DNA of 64,000 nt from CAVQBP01 sp963740945 (GCA_963740945.1 CAVUGE010000007.1:66398-130397); one strand, 5' to 3'. Shown: positions 17,258 through 27,001, counted from the first letter of the stretch. Program-made: numbers and translations. The notes: generated by a model from the letters alone, not told the origin.

Positions 17258-18598
17258 TCAGCTTCCTGATTCAACCGCCAGCTTTTTTTCTTCAGCTTCT
17301 GCTCTGCTGAGTTCAAGACCATGTCCCTGCGGTCCTGTTTCTGCTTTTCTTAATAAGTAAGCAAAAATAAGTCCTAGAATTCCGAGAATTGAGAATATCC
17401 ACATTCCAAGGTTATATCCTCCGGGATTAGTTGCACTGGCTCCTCCGTAATCATTGGCTGCACCAATAAGTAATGGGAAAATCATCATCCCTATCTGCTG
17501 AATTAAAGTCATTAATGCATATGCAGAACCTAACCGTTTAGCTTCCACTATATATGATACGGCAGGCCACATCACTGCGGGAATCAATGAGAATGCAATT
17601 CCCATCATGATAACCGGGACATAAAGTGTAACATTGCTGTAAGCCATGAGAAGATAAACAGGGAGCAGCATAATTGAACCAATTGTCATAAGCAATGCAC
17701 GTTTTCCAATAAAATCAACCAGCAATCCAATTAGAGGAGTAGCAATCATTGCAGATAAAGGTAAATTAGAAATCATCCACCCTGCTGTTTCACGTGATAA
17801 ATGATGACTTTCCATAAAGAATTTAACAGCAAAAGTTCTGAAAGGGAAAATAGCGGAATAAAATGTAACGCATAAAAGAGTTATGTACCAGAAGGACTTA
17901 TTAAATTTAAAAATAGTTTTCATATTTAATTTATCAACAGGTCCCCCTTCTCCTAAAGTAAATTTCTTTTCCCCTGAAGATTCAACAAAATAATAGATTA
18001 GAATCCCAAGAAAAGATAGAATGCCAATAAAGGCGGCAGCATATAAAGGAGCCGAAAATCCGCCGCTGTAAAGTCCAGGAAAAATTGAAGGAGAATTATC
18101 TACAGCTACAGTACCGCTGCGTGCAAAAAACAGGTTCAGCCCCATGGCAAAGCTTAATTCTTTCCCTTTATACCATTTTGCAATTGCAACTGTTATCGCT
18201 ACGATTAAAGGTTCGGAACCGATACCGAGTAAAAATCTTCCGGCAAGCATTACATACAAGTTTGACGATACGGCGGTCAAGAAACCTGAAACTGTACATA
18301 TAGATGCAAAAATAATTGCCGATTTTTTGGTACCCCATTTATCTACTAATATACCTCCAAAGATTAGAACTATTATAGCAGCCAGGCTATAATATGAATA
18401 GAATTGTCCTATTTCAAGGTCGGTAAACTGAAGCGAGGCTTTTAGTTGATCTGCGACTAAAGATATTGAATCGTATACATAATAATTTCCGAACATTGCC
18501 AGACTAACAAAAAGGAGAATCATCCACCTATAGGAAGGTGTAGGTTCTCTTTTCTCAACTACTAAATCAGGATTGGCTGATGACATTGCTGATGACAT
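17258..18598 (-). CDS. Major facilitator superfamily transporter
   Basis: This 446-residue protein has about 12 hydrophobic segments in two halves. The loop 2-3 motif GGILVDKWGTKKS is the canonical MFS signature (GxxxDxxGxR/K), and the symmetric copy in the second half is GLLVDFIGKRALL. Other helices include AGRFLLGIGSEPLIV, and the long N-terminal segment and polar C-terminal tail are cytoplasmic. The second half resembles permeases of the sugar-phosphate or dicarboxylate antiporter groups, but the substrate cannot be assigned. ATG at 18598 is followed by a second ATG at 18586 (MSSANPDL), which is equally possible. It stands alone between repeat-rich gaps. Confidence 0.88.
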   Translation of the reverse strand: MSSAMSSANPDLVVEKREPTPSYRWMILLFVSLAMFGNYYVYDSISLVADQLKASLQFTDLEIGQFYSYYSLAAIIVLIFGGILVDKWGTKKSAIIFASICTVSGFLTAVSSNLYVMLAGRFLLGIGSEPLIVAITVAIAKWYKGKELSFAMGLNLFFARSGTVAVDNSPSIFPGLYSGGFSAPLYAAAFIGILSFLGILIYYFVESSGEKKFTLGEGGPVDKLNMKTIFKFNKSFWYITLLCVTFYSAIFPFRTFAVKFFMESHHLSRETAGWMISNLPLSAMIATPLIGLLVDFIGKRALLMTIGSIMLLPVYLLMAYSNVTLYVPVIMMGIAFSLIPAVMWPAVSYIVEAKRLGSAYALMTLIQQIGMMIFPLLIGAANDYGGASATNPGGYNLGMWIFSILGILGLIFAYLLRKAETGPQGHGLELSRAEAEEKKLAVESGS

Positions 18599-18611
18599 TA
18601 TTTTTCTCTTA

Positions 18612-18815
18612 TTATTTTTTTAAAGTCATTTAATAGTTCCCGCTACGCCGGAAGGCTTCGCGGGATAGGCATTCAATGGTCATTCGGTAGTCATTTATAG
18701 TCATTCGATTGTTTATTCATAGTCATTCTGCAAGCTTCAGACAGATATATATATAATTATGTGGCTAAAGCCATTTATATTTTTTATTCACTACTCCCTC
18801 GGCTGAAGCCGAGGG
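18612..18815. repeat. Intergenic GTCATT repeats and three hairpins
   Basis: The gap upstream of the MFS gene holds a hairpin TCCCGC ... GCGGGA (18637-18664). Five or six irregular copies of (T)AGTCATTC follow (18668-18727), then two palindromes: TGGCTAAAGCCA (18762-18773) and CCCTCGGCTGAAGCCGAGGG (18796-18815). The last two belong to a type common between genes in this group. No gene is seen. Confidence 0.6.
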
Positions 18816-18826
18816 CAATAGATGGG

Positions 18827-19159
18827 CTATTCGCTGCTTATTATCTTGCCGTCAACTATAGGAGTTACACATATAAGCGGATTTTCAGGGACATCAAAAT
18901 TGGAGAAGATCTCTTCAAAAAGTTCGAATTGTCTCCCCTTCTCTTCCAGTCGAGCGAACTTCCGGTATTTCATATATCTTCCCATTCTATCTGCTGGTGC
19001 GCTGAAATGATAAGAATTATTAAAATCCTGAACGGCTTTGCTTTTTAAGAATTTTATCTTATTATCGTCGCCTCCTTCCATCTCATAAGCAACTGCACGG
19101 AACTCTTCAACATAATCATTATTTATTATAAGATAAATATTTAGTATTACTTCATTCAT
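18827..19159 (-). CDS. Unknown small protein
   Basis: This 110-residue acidic protein has no signal peptide or membrane segment. It starts MNEVILNIYLIINNDYVEEF, contains KAVQDFNNSYHFSAPADRMG and EKGRQFELFEEIFSNF, and ends PIVDGKIISSE. No family was recognised. A plausible start is ATG at 19159; the terminator-like palindrome at 19166-19201 lies just upstream, so it needs its own promoter. Length, composition and absence of overlap with another gene favour a real gene, but this is not certain. Confidence 0.55.
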   Translation of the reverse strand: MNEVILNIYLIINNDYVEEFRAVAYEMEGGDDNKIKFLKSKAVQDFNNSYHFSAPADRMGRYMKYRKFARLEEKGRQFELFEEIFSNFDVPENPLICVTPIVDGKIISSE

Positions 19160-19165
19160 ATAATT

Positions 19166-19201
19166 TTAAAAAACCTCTGAGGTTTTGGAAACCTCGGAGG
19201 T
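19166..19201 (-). terminator. Probable intrinsic terminator of fumC
   Basis: On the minus strand, downstream of fumC, ACCTCCGAGGTTT and AAACCTCAGAGGT form a 13-bp stem with one wobble pair and a three-base loop, followed directly by TTTTTT. This fits a rho-independent terminator. The palindrome also resembles dispersed AACCTCNGAGGTT repeats. Confidence 0.6.
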
Positions 19202-19242
19202 CTGGGTTCATTGCCTTCTTTAAACATCTGAGAGATTTTTGT

Positions 19243-20634
19243 TTACGCTTTAGGTCCTATCATTTTCTCAGGTTTTACTATTTCATCAAATTTTTCAGCG
19301 GATAAAATACCAAGCTCAACGGCAGTTTCTTTGAGAGTTTTATTTTCTTTATGAGCTTTCTTAGCAATTTTTGCAGCATTATCATAACCAATATGCGGAT
19401 TTAATGCTGTAACTAACATCAAAGAATCATTAAGATGCTTATTGATAACCCTTTCGTTAGGCTGAATACCGATTACACAATTATCGGTAAAGCTTTCACA
19501 GGCATCTGCAATTAATCTAATGGACTGGAGTACATTATATATAATTACCGGTTTAAATACATTTAGTTCAAAATTTCCGCTTGCACCTGCGAAAGTAACA
19601 GTAGTATCATTTCCGAAAACCTGAGCGCAGACCATTGTCATAGCTTCGCTTTGCGTAGGATTAACTTTTCCGGGCATAATAGAACTTCCGGGTTCATTTT
19701 CCGGTAAAAGCAGCTCACCTATTCCGGCTCTGGGTCCGGAGCCTAACCACCTTATATCATTGGCGATTTTCATTAAAGATGCAGCAATAGTTTTAAGAAC
19801 ACCGCTTAATTCAACCAGAGCATCATGGGCAGCCAGGGCTTCGAATTTATTTCTTGCAGACTTAAAAGGCTTTCCTGTTAACTCTGAAATTTTTTCGGCA
19901 GCTTTTACAGCAAATTCGGGGTGAGTATTTAACCCTGTACCAACAGCAGTCCCGCCTAAAGCAAGCTCATATAGCCTTGGTAAAGAACCATTTACCCTTT
20001 CCAATGCATTGTTTAGCTGCTGAACATAACCGGAAAATTCCTGACCCAGGGTTAAAGGAGTAGCATCCATTAAATGGGTTCTCCCGATTTTTATTATACT
20101 TTTGAATTCTTCGGATTTTGCGCCAAGTGCATCTTTTAATTTGGTTATCATTGGGATTAATCTTCTATGAATTTCTTCAACAGCAGCAATATGCATGGCA
20201 GTTGGAAAAGTATCATTGGAAGATTGAGCTTTATTTACATCATCATTGGGATGGATCGGCTTTTTACTCCCGATCTGACCGCCAGCTAATTCAATTGCAC
20301 GATTAGAAATTACTTCATTTGCATTCATATTTGTTTGAGTACCGCTCCCGGTCTGCCAGACAACAAGTGGGAAATGATCGTCTAATTTTCCTTCAATTAC
20401 CTCATCTGCTGCTTTTACAATCAATTCCGCTTTTTCCGGAGGAAGAATCCCAAGACCTTTATTTGTAAGAGCAGCGGCTTTTTTTAATATTCCGAGAGCC
20501 CGGATTAATTCACGGGGGAACCTCTCACCTCCTATTTTAAAATTCATAACCGAACGTGCTGTTTGGGCACCATAATATTTATCGGTAGGAACTTTTACTC
20601 CCCCCATACTGTCAGTTTCAATTCTAAAGTCCAT
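19243..20634 (-). CDS. fumC: Class II fumarate hydratase
   Basis: This soluble tetrameric TCA-cycle enzyme interconverts fumarate and malate. The open frame begins at TTG (20640), but ATG at 20634 gives the usual start MDFRIETDSMGGVKVP and a 463-residue protein, the normal length. Family motifs are GAQTARS, QTGSGTQTNMNANEVISNRA, GRTHLMDATP and the signature GSSIMPGKVNPTQSEA carrying the catalytic serine loop. The gene is followed by a strong hairpin and T-run and has no close co-directional partner, so it is probably monocistronic. Confidence 0.96.
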   Translation of the reverse strand: MDFRIETDSMGGVKVPTDKYYGAQTARSVMNFKIGGERFPRELIRALGILKKAAALTNKGLGILPPEKAELIVKAADEVIEGKLDDHFPLVVWQTGSGTQTNMNANEVISNRAIELAGGQIGSKKPIHPNDDVNKAQSSNDTFPTAMHIAAVEEIHRRLIPMITKLKDALGAKSEEFKSIIKIGRTHLMDATPLTLGQEFSGYVQQLNNALERVNGSLPRLYELALGGTAVGTGLNTHPEFAVKAAEKISELTGKPFKSARNKFEALAAHDALVELSGVLKTIAASLMKIANDIRWLGSGPRAGIGELLLPENEPGSSIMPGKVNPTQSEAMTMVCAQVFGNDTTVTFAGASGNFELNVFKPVIIYNVLQSIRLIADACESFTDNCVIGIQPNERVINKHLNDSLMLVTALNPHIGYDNAAKIAKKAHKENKTLKETAVELGILSAEKFDEIVKPEKMIGPKA

Positions 20635-20640
20635 GTTCAA

Positions 20641-21065
20641 CCCTTAAATGTTAAATAATATTTAGTATTGCACTAAATTTACAAAAAAAATTATCGATAA
20701 TTAATTATAGCTGAAGTTATATATAAAATGATACGAGTAATCATAATAGGCGGAAAGTATATTATAGGCAGTAAATCAGGGAACTCTTGAAAGATGACAT
20801 CTTTATAATTTAAAAATTAGGTTTTATTTGATTTACATTTTAATATAAAATTGAAAATGATTTTTCTTTCTAAAGATGTCATCTTTATATCTGCTAATCA
20901 CAATAATTAAGTAATTGGAAACATTTTTAATATTGAAGCATCTAAACAATTGGGAAACAAATCATATAAAAAAATTGAATTATTTATGATTTTGTAATTC
21001 TTAATTTTTTTTGTACTTTAATTATTAATGAATGTAGTGTTAATTATTAAAATAAAAGACAAATT
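20641..21065. other. Divergent intergenic region between fumC and the TerB-like gene
   Basis: This region of about 425 bases holds the promoters of two divergent genes and one copy of the 97-bp repeat (20790-20886). No gene is seen. TTTTGTACTTTAATTATTAA at 21009-21028, about 35 bases before the TerB-like start, is AT-rich and could hold its promoter, but this is weak. Confidence 0.4.
20790..20886 (+). repeat. 97-bp dyad-ended repeat, copy 1
   Basis: The copy begins AAAGATGACATCTTT and ends AAAGATGTCATCTTT, each a 15-bp dyad and together perfect inverted repeats. The 67-bp AT-rich interior has the shared core TTACATTTTAATATAAAATT. It lies in the divergent gap between fumC and the TerB-like gene. 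Confidence 0.9.
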
Positions 21066-21482
21066 ATGGAAATACCTGTAAAAGATAAAAGTAATTACCT
21101 AAAGGGATTACTTATTGTAGCTAAAAAGGATAAGCAATTAGCTGATTCCGAGAAAAGGATAATTAGAGGTATTGGTGAGAAATTAGGGTTCGCTTCCGAC
21201 TTTTACGAAGACGTTTTAAGGGATTTACTTTCAAATGAATACATCATTGAAGATCCAATAAGATTTTCAAATATGAAAATTGCTAGATCTTTTATTGATG
21301 ATGGATTAAAGTTGGCATTTTCAGATAATAAGATTTCCGATACTGAAATAAACTGGCTGAGTGAAACTGCGAAACACAATGATATTGATGAAAAATGGTT
21401 TAACGAAAAGCTTGAAAGTTATAAAAATTCATCAGTTTCATTTTCAATATCTGATTTTGCTCTCTATTCGATAATCGGGTAG
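21066..21482 (+). CDS. TerB-like protein
   Basis: This 138-residue, mostly alpha-helical acidic protein has KGLLIVAKKDKQLADSEKRI and RGIGEKLGFASDFYEDVLRD. The pattern (short acid-rich helix, aspartate in the DxxxxxxE spacing, second similar motif at FSDNKISDTEINWL) is that of the tellurite-resistance TerB-like superfamily. TerB proteins bind metal and associate with membrane or stress complexes; no partner is visible here. It has no signal peptide. It stands alone, with the 97-bp repeat copy 1 upstream and dispersed repeats downstream. Confidence 0.65.
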   Translation: MEIPVKDKSNYLKGLLIVAKKDKQLADSEKRIIRGIGEKLGFASDFYEDVLRDLLSNEYIIEDPIRFSNMKIARSFIDDGLKLAFSDNKISDTEINWLSETAKHNDIDEKWFNEKLESYKNSSVSFSISDFALYSIIG

Positions 21483-21873
21483 AATATTTTCGTTTAATAG
21501 CACGCAGATGACGCAGATTAAACTGATTTTCACTGATTTTTAAAGTGAAGAAAAAATCTTCCATAGAAAACCAGGCATCCTTTTAGTGGATTATAACAAC
21601 TGCAAAATCTTGTTAAACTAAGTCATCACAGCTATTGCAACTGTACGAATAAATTTTAAATTGATGCCTATTCTCCTTCGGATAGCCACAAAGTCTCTAA
21701 GACACAAAGTTACACAAAGTACCTTCTCGCCATTCACTTAATGACATACTAACAAGCACTAAAAGTTTTCTGATACAATTATCTCTTTTTTAAAAAGCCG
21801 GAATGACAATGTTGAATAACTTCAGTAATTTAGCTGTTGTTTTTATTCAATTTTTAATATACAGGTAATAAAA
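21483..21873. other. Intergenic region with dispersed short repeats
   Basis: This stretch of about 390 bases has no gene. At 21501-21545 lies CGCAGATGACGCAGATTAAA followed by TGATTTTCACTGATTT, the inverted counterpart of the core of the element at 17120-17226. At 21687-21719 is a CACAAAG-rich repeat (CACAAAGT, GACACAAAG, ACACAAAG). GCCGGAATGACAATGTTGAA at 21798-21817 recalls the palindromes of 4703-4849. Confidence 0.5.
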
Positions 21874-22908
21874 ATGGGAACAATGAAGGCGTTAGTAAAA
21901 AAATATTCCAAACCGGGACTTTGGTTAGATGAAGTACCAATTCCTAATTATGGTATAAACGATGTTTTAATAAAAATAAATAAGACTTCAATATGTGGTA
22001 CAGACATTCATATTTATAATTGGGATGATTGGGCAAAAAAAACGATACCTGTTCCAATGGTTGTGGGGCATGAATATGTCGGCACAGTAGAAGCTATCGG
22101 GAGCAATGTTACAGATGTAAGGATTGGTGAAATGGTAAGCGGTGAGGGGCATATAGTGTGCGGCAGGTGCAGAAATTGCAGAGCCGGACGAAGGCATCTT
22201 TGCAGAAATGCAATGGGTGTAGGCGTTAACCGTCCCGGCTGTTTTGCTGAATATTTATCAATCCCCGTTTCCAATGTATGGCATTGTGATCCTTCAATAC
22301 CGACAGACATATTTTCAATCTTCGATCCTCTCGGGAATGCGACACATACAGCTCTTTCTTTTGATGTCCTTGGAGAGGATGTATTAGTAACCGGAGCAGG
22401 GCCGATAGGAATTATGGCTGCAGCAATTGCCAAACATGCAGGAGCGCGGTATGTCGTTATAACTGATTTAAATGAATACCGACTTGAGCTTGCGAAGAAA
22501 ATCGGAGTAACAAGAGCAGTCGATATAAGAAAAGATAATCTGCTTACAGTTATGAATGAATTAGGAATGAAAGAAGGTTTTGACGTAGGACTTGAAATGT
22601 CAGGGAACATAAAAGCTCTCGAATCAATGATTTCAAACATGTGCCACGGAGGTAAAATTGCCTTACTCGGAATCCTTCCATCCAATGCTGCAATAAACTG
22701 GGAAACAGTTGTGTTTAACGGACTAACAATAAAAGGTATTTATGGAAGGGAGATGTTCGAAACCTGGTATAAAATGACCGTGATGCTTCAAACTGGGCTT
22801 GACATTTCACCGGTTATAACAAACCAGTTTTCCTATGAAAACTTTGAAGAAGCATTTGAGCTAATGAAATCAGGTAATTCAGGGAAAATTATTTTAAAGT
22901 GGATTTGA
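21874..22908 (+). CDS. tdh: L-threonine 3-dehydrogenase
   Basis: This zinc-dependent medium-chain dehydrogenase (344 residues, family length 340-350) oxidises threonine to 2-amino-3-ketobutyrate using NAD. Visible elements: the catalytic zinc ligands in SICGTDIHIYNWDDWA and VGHEYVG, the structural zinc loop CGRCRNCRAGRRHLC with four cysteines, the Rossmann motif LVTGAGPIGIMAA, and the Tdh-specific GNATHTALSFDVLGEDVLVT region. Its partner kbl lies about 2.9 kb downstream on the same strand, with a secreted protease gene in between. The pair converts threonine to glycine and acetyl-CoA. Confidence 0.95.
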   Translation: MGTMKALVKKYSKPGLWLDEVPIPNYGINDVLIKINKTSICGTDIHIYNWDDWAKKTIPVPMVVGHEYVGTVEAIGSNVTDVRIGEMVSGEGHIVCGRCRNCRAGRRHLCRNAMGVGVNRPGCFAEYLSIPVSNVWHCDPSIPTDIFSIFDPLGNATHTALSFDVLGEDVLVTGAGPIGIMAAAIAKHAGARYVVITDLNEYRLELAKKIGVTRAVDIRKDNLLTVMNELGMKEGFDVGLEMSGNIKALESMISNMCHGGKIALLGILPSNAAINWETVVFNGLTIKGIYGREMFETWYKMTVMLQTGLDISPVITNQFSYENFEEAFELMKSGNSGKIILKWI

Positions 22909-22993
22909 TAATAACACCCCTCAATTTCAGGGTGCAGTATCTATCTAACCATTTATTAAAACAAATTAAAGCAAAAATATTTGGGGTTAAAAA

Positions 22994-25807
22994 ATGAAAT
23001 CTAAAATTGCAATAATTCTTCTAATTTCACTACTAACAGTATTTGCACAGGATTCAGTTCAAACATTTCTTTCGTTGAGCAATACAGGGGTTAATGAATT
23101 CCATTCAAAATATCCTGATTATGACGGACGGGGAACAATAATAATTATTCTTGATACGGGTGTAGATATGGGGATAGATGGATTGAAGAAGACTTCAACC
23201 GGGGAAACAAAAGTTATTGATGCTCAGGATTTTACCGGTGAGGGGGATATAAATTTATATGATTGTGAAATAAATAAAGAGGACGGGAAAGAATATTTTG
23301 TAAACGAGGATAAAAACTTAAAAGCAGCAGGTGCTGACAAGCTCACTCTAAAATCTGTAAATGATACCTATTATATAGGTACATTAAATGAAACGCAGCT
23401 TCAAAATTCCACTTCCAATGCTGAAGATTTAAACGGGAATGGTTCTGATAATGATAAATATGTTATCGTAGCTTTTCAAACAAAAGATTCGAACGGAACA
23501 TACTGGGTTGCATATTTTGATACTAATGACAATGGCGATTTATCAGACGAACAACCAATTAGAAACTATAAAGAGAAATTCGACACTTTTCATATTCAAA
23601 ATGAAAAAGGACTACCCCAATTAACATTTGCTGTTAATATCTTCCCGGATGAGAAGAAAATATCTTTACATTTTGATGATGGTGCTCATGGAACACATGT
23701 AGCAGGGATTGCGTCCGGATATCATATAGGCGACACTTACCTTGAAGGAGTTGCTCCCGGAGCTAAAATTATAAGCTTAAAGATAGGGAATAACAAATTC
23801 TCAGGAGGGGCAACAGTATCTCAAAGTATGAAGAAAGCTTTCTTGTATGCAGACAAAGTATCTAAAGAAAAAAAAGAACCATGCATAATAAATATGAGTT
23901 TCGGCATCGGTTCAGAAATAGAAGGGGCATCAGATATTGAGTTATTCCTTGATACTCTGTTAACCTCTAATCCTTATCTTTATGTGTGCGTTTCAAATGG
24001 CAATGACGGGCCGGGAATATCTACAGCAGGTTTACCCGCTTGCTCAGAGAAAGTATTATCCTCAGGTGCTGTTTTGCCGAAAGAAATTGCAAGAGATTTA
24101 TATGGTGCAGAATTACAAAAAGATCTTGTATTCTTTTTTAGTTCAAGAGGCGGAGAAGTTAAAAAACCGGATATCTGTTCGCCCGGTGCAAGCACATCCA
24201 CTGTACCTAACTGGTCACCAAGGGATAGAATGGGAGGCACAAGCATGGCTTCACCATATACTGCAGGGGTTTTATCGTTACTGCTGAGCGGTATGCAGAA
24301 GGAATATCCAAGAACAAAAATACCTTCCTTTCTTTTATATAAAGTGATAAGAAATAGTGCTGTAAAATTCGATAATTATAATCTTCTGGATGAAGGTGCA
24401 GGTTATATAAATGTGACAAATGCATATAACCTTCTTAAGAAATACATAAATGCAGGTGAGATAAATAATTTTGAATCATACTCAATTTCTTCTTTTGCTC
24501 CGAATATGCCCACCGGAAAAGCAGAGAATTTATATATAAGAAACGGTAATTATTTAACCGGAGATGAAACGTATAACTTTATTATTAAGAGAGATAATTT
24601 CTGGAAAGAGAATAAATTTTACAGAATTTTTAATATAAAAAGCAGCAGTGACTGGTTAATTCCAATTCAGAAAAAGACATATATAAGAAATGACCAGACT
24701 GCTTCAATATCAGTTAAATTTGCTAAGGATAAACTGAAAGAGCCCGGCTTATATACCGGAAAAATTACCGGAACCAGAGATGATAAAACTAACATGCCGG
24801 AATTTGAGATGTGGGCAACCGTAGTTATTCCTTACCAATTTAATCAGGCGAATAACCACTCATTGAAGTGGGAAAACAAAAAATTAGCTCCGGGAGAAAT
24901 TGAAAGATATTTTATAGAAATTCCTGCCGGTGCAACTTCTATGGAGATTAATTTATCACCGGTAAATAAAGAATTTGCCGATGTGAGGTTTTGGTTATTT
25001 AAACCGGATGGTGCTGAAATGTATTTATCACCTGCATTAAACTCGATAAATGACAACGAAAGTGTTGAAAAGAATTTTTACAATATTTCACCCGGAGTGT
25101 ATGAACTTGATGTAGAAGGATCTTATAAAAGTGATAAGAGCTCTAATTATAATTTATCTGTGCAATTTTTAGGGATAAAAACACTTGATTCCGGATTTCT
25201 TGATTCCCTTAACAGCAGTATAAATGTCATTAACCTTTACAATAATGCAGAAAGTTACAACTTATCCGGCAAAATCTTAGGGTACGAAAGTGAATTAAAA
25301 ATTGAATTAAATGGACAGGACACATGTGTAGTGCCTTTTATTCTGAGAAAGGATGAGGCTTCAAAGGAATTTGATATCAAACTGAGCAAAAATGATTTTA
25401 ACAAAATAACTGATTTTTCAATGTTAATTTTTGATAAGGACGGTAATGCAAAGGTAAAAGAAGCTTTGTCTTACAGAGAAGGATCAATAAAAATTAAAAA
25501 TACATTCAATTCCGATTCGGTAAAGCTGGAGCTTGTAATAATACCTGCATTTGCAAATGAGCCAGGAAAAATGATGATTAATATTAAAGAAAAGACATTA
25601 TACAATAATTACGTACCGTTTTCAGTTAAGGATAATTTTTATGATAGAGCTGTATTATATCCCGGTATTGAAAAAACATTGGATTGTGATTTTTCCAAAC
25701 CTGATGAATTTATACCTGATGAAGCAGCATTTTACGGCAAAATATATTTTGAATCCGAAGTTTCTAAGAAAATAAAATACGAAATTCCGGTTTACTTTAA
25801 TTTTTGA
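22994..25807 (+). CDS. Secreted S8 serine protease, tripeptidyl-peptidase II-like
   Basis: This 937-residue subtilisin-family protease has a signal peptide (MKSKIAIILLISLLTVFAQ). The triad is Asp54 (ILDTGVDMG), His235 (GAHGTHVAGI) and Ser417 (GGTSMASPYTAG), with the oxyanion region at VSNGNDGPG. About 180 residues separate Asp from His, as in tripeptidyl-peptidase II and unlike ordinary subtilisins. About 500 residues of beta-rich sequence follow, matching the C-terminal part of that family. It is exported, so it probably degrades peptides outside the cytoplasm. It sits between tdh and kbl (ten bases from kbl), suggesting an operon that couples peptide breakdown to threonine catabolism. Confidence 0.88.
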   Translation: MKSKIAIILLISLLTVFAQDSVQTFLSLSNTGVNEFHSKYPDYDGRGTIIIILDTGVDMGIDGLKKTSTGETKVIDAQDFTGEGDINLYDCEINKEDGKEYFVNEDKNLKAAGADKLTLKSVNDTYYIGTLNETQLQNSTSNAEDLNGNGSDNDKYVIVAFQTKDSNGTYWVAYFDTNDNGDLSDEQPIRNYKEKFDTFHIQNEKGLPQLTFAVNIFPDEKKISLHFDDGAHGTHVAGIASGYHIGDTYLEGVAPGAKIISLKIGNNKFSGGATVSQSMKKAFLYADKVSKEKKEPCIINMSFGIGSEIEGASDIELFLDTLLTSNPYLYVCVSNGNDGPGISTAGLPACSEKVLSSGAVLPKEIARDLYGAELQKDLVFFFSSRGGEVKKPDICSPGASTSTVPNWSPRDRMGGTSMASPYTAGVLSLLLSGMQKEYPRTKIPSFLLYKVIRNSAVKFDNYNLLDEGAGYINVTNAYNLLKKYINAGEINNFESYSISSFAPNMPTGKAENLYIRNGNYLTGDETYNFIIKRDNFWKENKFYRIFNIKSSSDWLIPIQKKTYIRNDQTASISVKFAKDKLKEPGLYTGKITGTRDDKTNMPEFEMWATVVIPYQFNQANNHSLKWENKKLAPGEIERYFIEIPAGATSMEINLSPVNKEFADVRFWLFKPDGAEMYLSPALNSINDNESVEKNFYNISPGVYELDVEGSYKSDKSSNYNLSVQFLGIKTLDSGFLDSLNSSINVINLYNNAESYNLSGKILGYESELKIELNGQDTCVVPFILRKDEASKEFDIKLSKNDFNKITDFSMLIFDKDGNAKVKEALSYREGSIKIKNTFNSDSVKLELVIIPAFANEPGKMMINIKEKTLYNNYVPFSVKDNFYDRAVLYPGIEKTLDCDFSKPDEFIPDEAAFYGKIYFESEVSKKIKYEIPVYFNF

Positions 25808-25816
25808 GGAGGATTT

Positions 25817-27001
25817 ATGTTTGCAAAAGAAAAAAGTTATTTGAATGATACAATCGAAAAGATTGAATCCGAAGGATTATTTAAAAGGGAAAGAATAATT
25901 ACAAGCCCGCAGCAGGCTAATATTGATGTGCTGGAGGGTAAAACTGTATTAAATATGTGCGCAAACAATTATCTAGGATTAGCAAATAATCCTGAAATAA
26001 TTAAGGCGGCAAAAGATAGCTATGATAAATGGGGTTATGGTTTATCTTCTGTCAGGTTCATCTGCGGAACTCAGGAAATCCATAAGGAACTTGAAGCAAA
26101 AATTTCGGATTTTCTGGGAACGGAGGAAACTATCCTTTACACTTCCTGTTTCGATGCAAACGGAGGATTATTCGAAACACTTCTTTCCGAAGAGGATTCT
26201 ATTATTAGTGATGAATTAAACCATGCGAGCATTATTGACGGGATAAGGCTTTGTAAAGCAAACCGGTTAAGGTATAAGAATTCCGATATGAATGGATTGG
26301 AAGAAAGGTTAAAAGAAAGTGAATCTTCCCGTTTTCGATTAATAGCTACAGACGGTGTTTTTTCAATGGATGGAAGTATTGCAAATCTGCAGGATATCTG
26401 CAGTCTGGCTGAGAAATATAATGCAATGGTGATGATTGACGACTCACATGCCGTCGGATTTATGGGGAAAAAGGGAAGAGGAACACATGAGTACAGAGAT
26501 GTAATGGGAAGAGTAGATATTATTACAGGTACATTAGGCAAGGCACTAGGCGGTGCAAGCGGAGGCTATACAAGCGGAAGAAAAGAGATTATAGATATTC
26601 TCCGCCAGAGATCAAGACCTTACCTTTTTTCAAATACAGTTGCACCCAGCATTGTATCTGCTTCATTAAAAGTACTTGAAATACTGAAGGAATCAACTCA
26701 TTTACGGGATAGGCTGGAAGAGAATACAAAATATTTCAGAGAAGGAATAACTAAAGCGGGATTAAATATTAAGGAAGGAATACATCCGATTGTACCGATT
26801 ATGATTGGAGATGCAGCTTTATCACAAAAGATGGCTTCAAGGATGCTTGATAAAGGAATTTATGTAATAGGATTTTTCTTCCCGGTAGTTCCTAAAGGTA
26901 CCGCAAGAATAAGAGTACAGGTATCTGCCGCTCATTCGAAAAAAGATCTTGAATTCGCAATTAATGCATTTAAGGAAGTTAAAGAAGAATTCGACATGTA
27001 A
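25817..27001 (+). CDS. kbl: 2-amino-3-ketobutyrate CoA ligase (glycine C-acetyltransferase)
   Basis: This pyridoxal-phosphate enzyme of the alpha-oxoamine synthase family (394 residues) cleaves 2-amino-3-ketobutyrate with CoA to glycine and acetyl-CoA. Motifs: NNYLGLANNPEI, GLSSVRFICGTQEIHKELE, DELNHASIIDG, VMIDDSHAVGFMG, and the Schiff-base lysine in TGTLGKALGGASGG. The start has a strong ribosome-binding site (GAGGAGGATTTATG). It completes the threonine pathway begun by tdh. Confidence 0.95.
   Translation: MFAKEKSYLNDTIEKIESEGLFKRERIITSPQQANIDVLEGKTVLNMCANNYLGLANNPEIIKAAKDSYDKWGYGLSSVRFICGTQEIHKELEAKISDFLGTEETILYTSCFDANGGLFETLLSEEDSIISDELNHASIIDGIRLCKANRLRYKNSDMNGLEERLKESESSRFRLIATDGVFSMDGSIANLQDICSLAEKYNAMVMIDDSHAVGFMGKKGRGTHEYRDVMGRVDIITGTLGKALGGASGGYTSGRKEIIDILRQRSRPYLFSNTVAPSIVSASLKVLEILKESTHLRDRLEENTKYFREGITKAGLNIKEGIHPIVPIMIGDAALSQKMASRMLDKGIYVIGFFFPVVPKGTARIRVQVSAAHSKKDLEFAINAFKEVKEEFDM

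Noticed and set aside
22014..22685. Long antisense frame opposite tdh
   Set aside because: It mirrors the codon pattern of the strongly supported threonine dehydrogenase gene and has no independent features.
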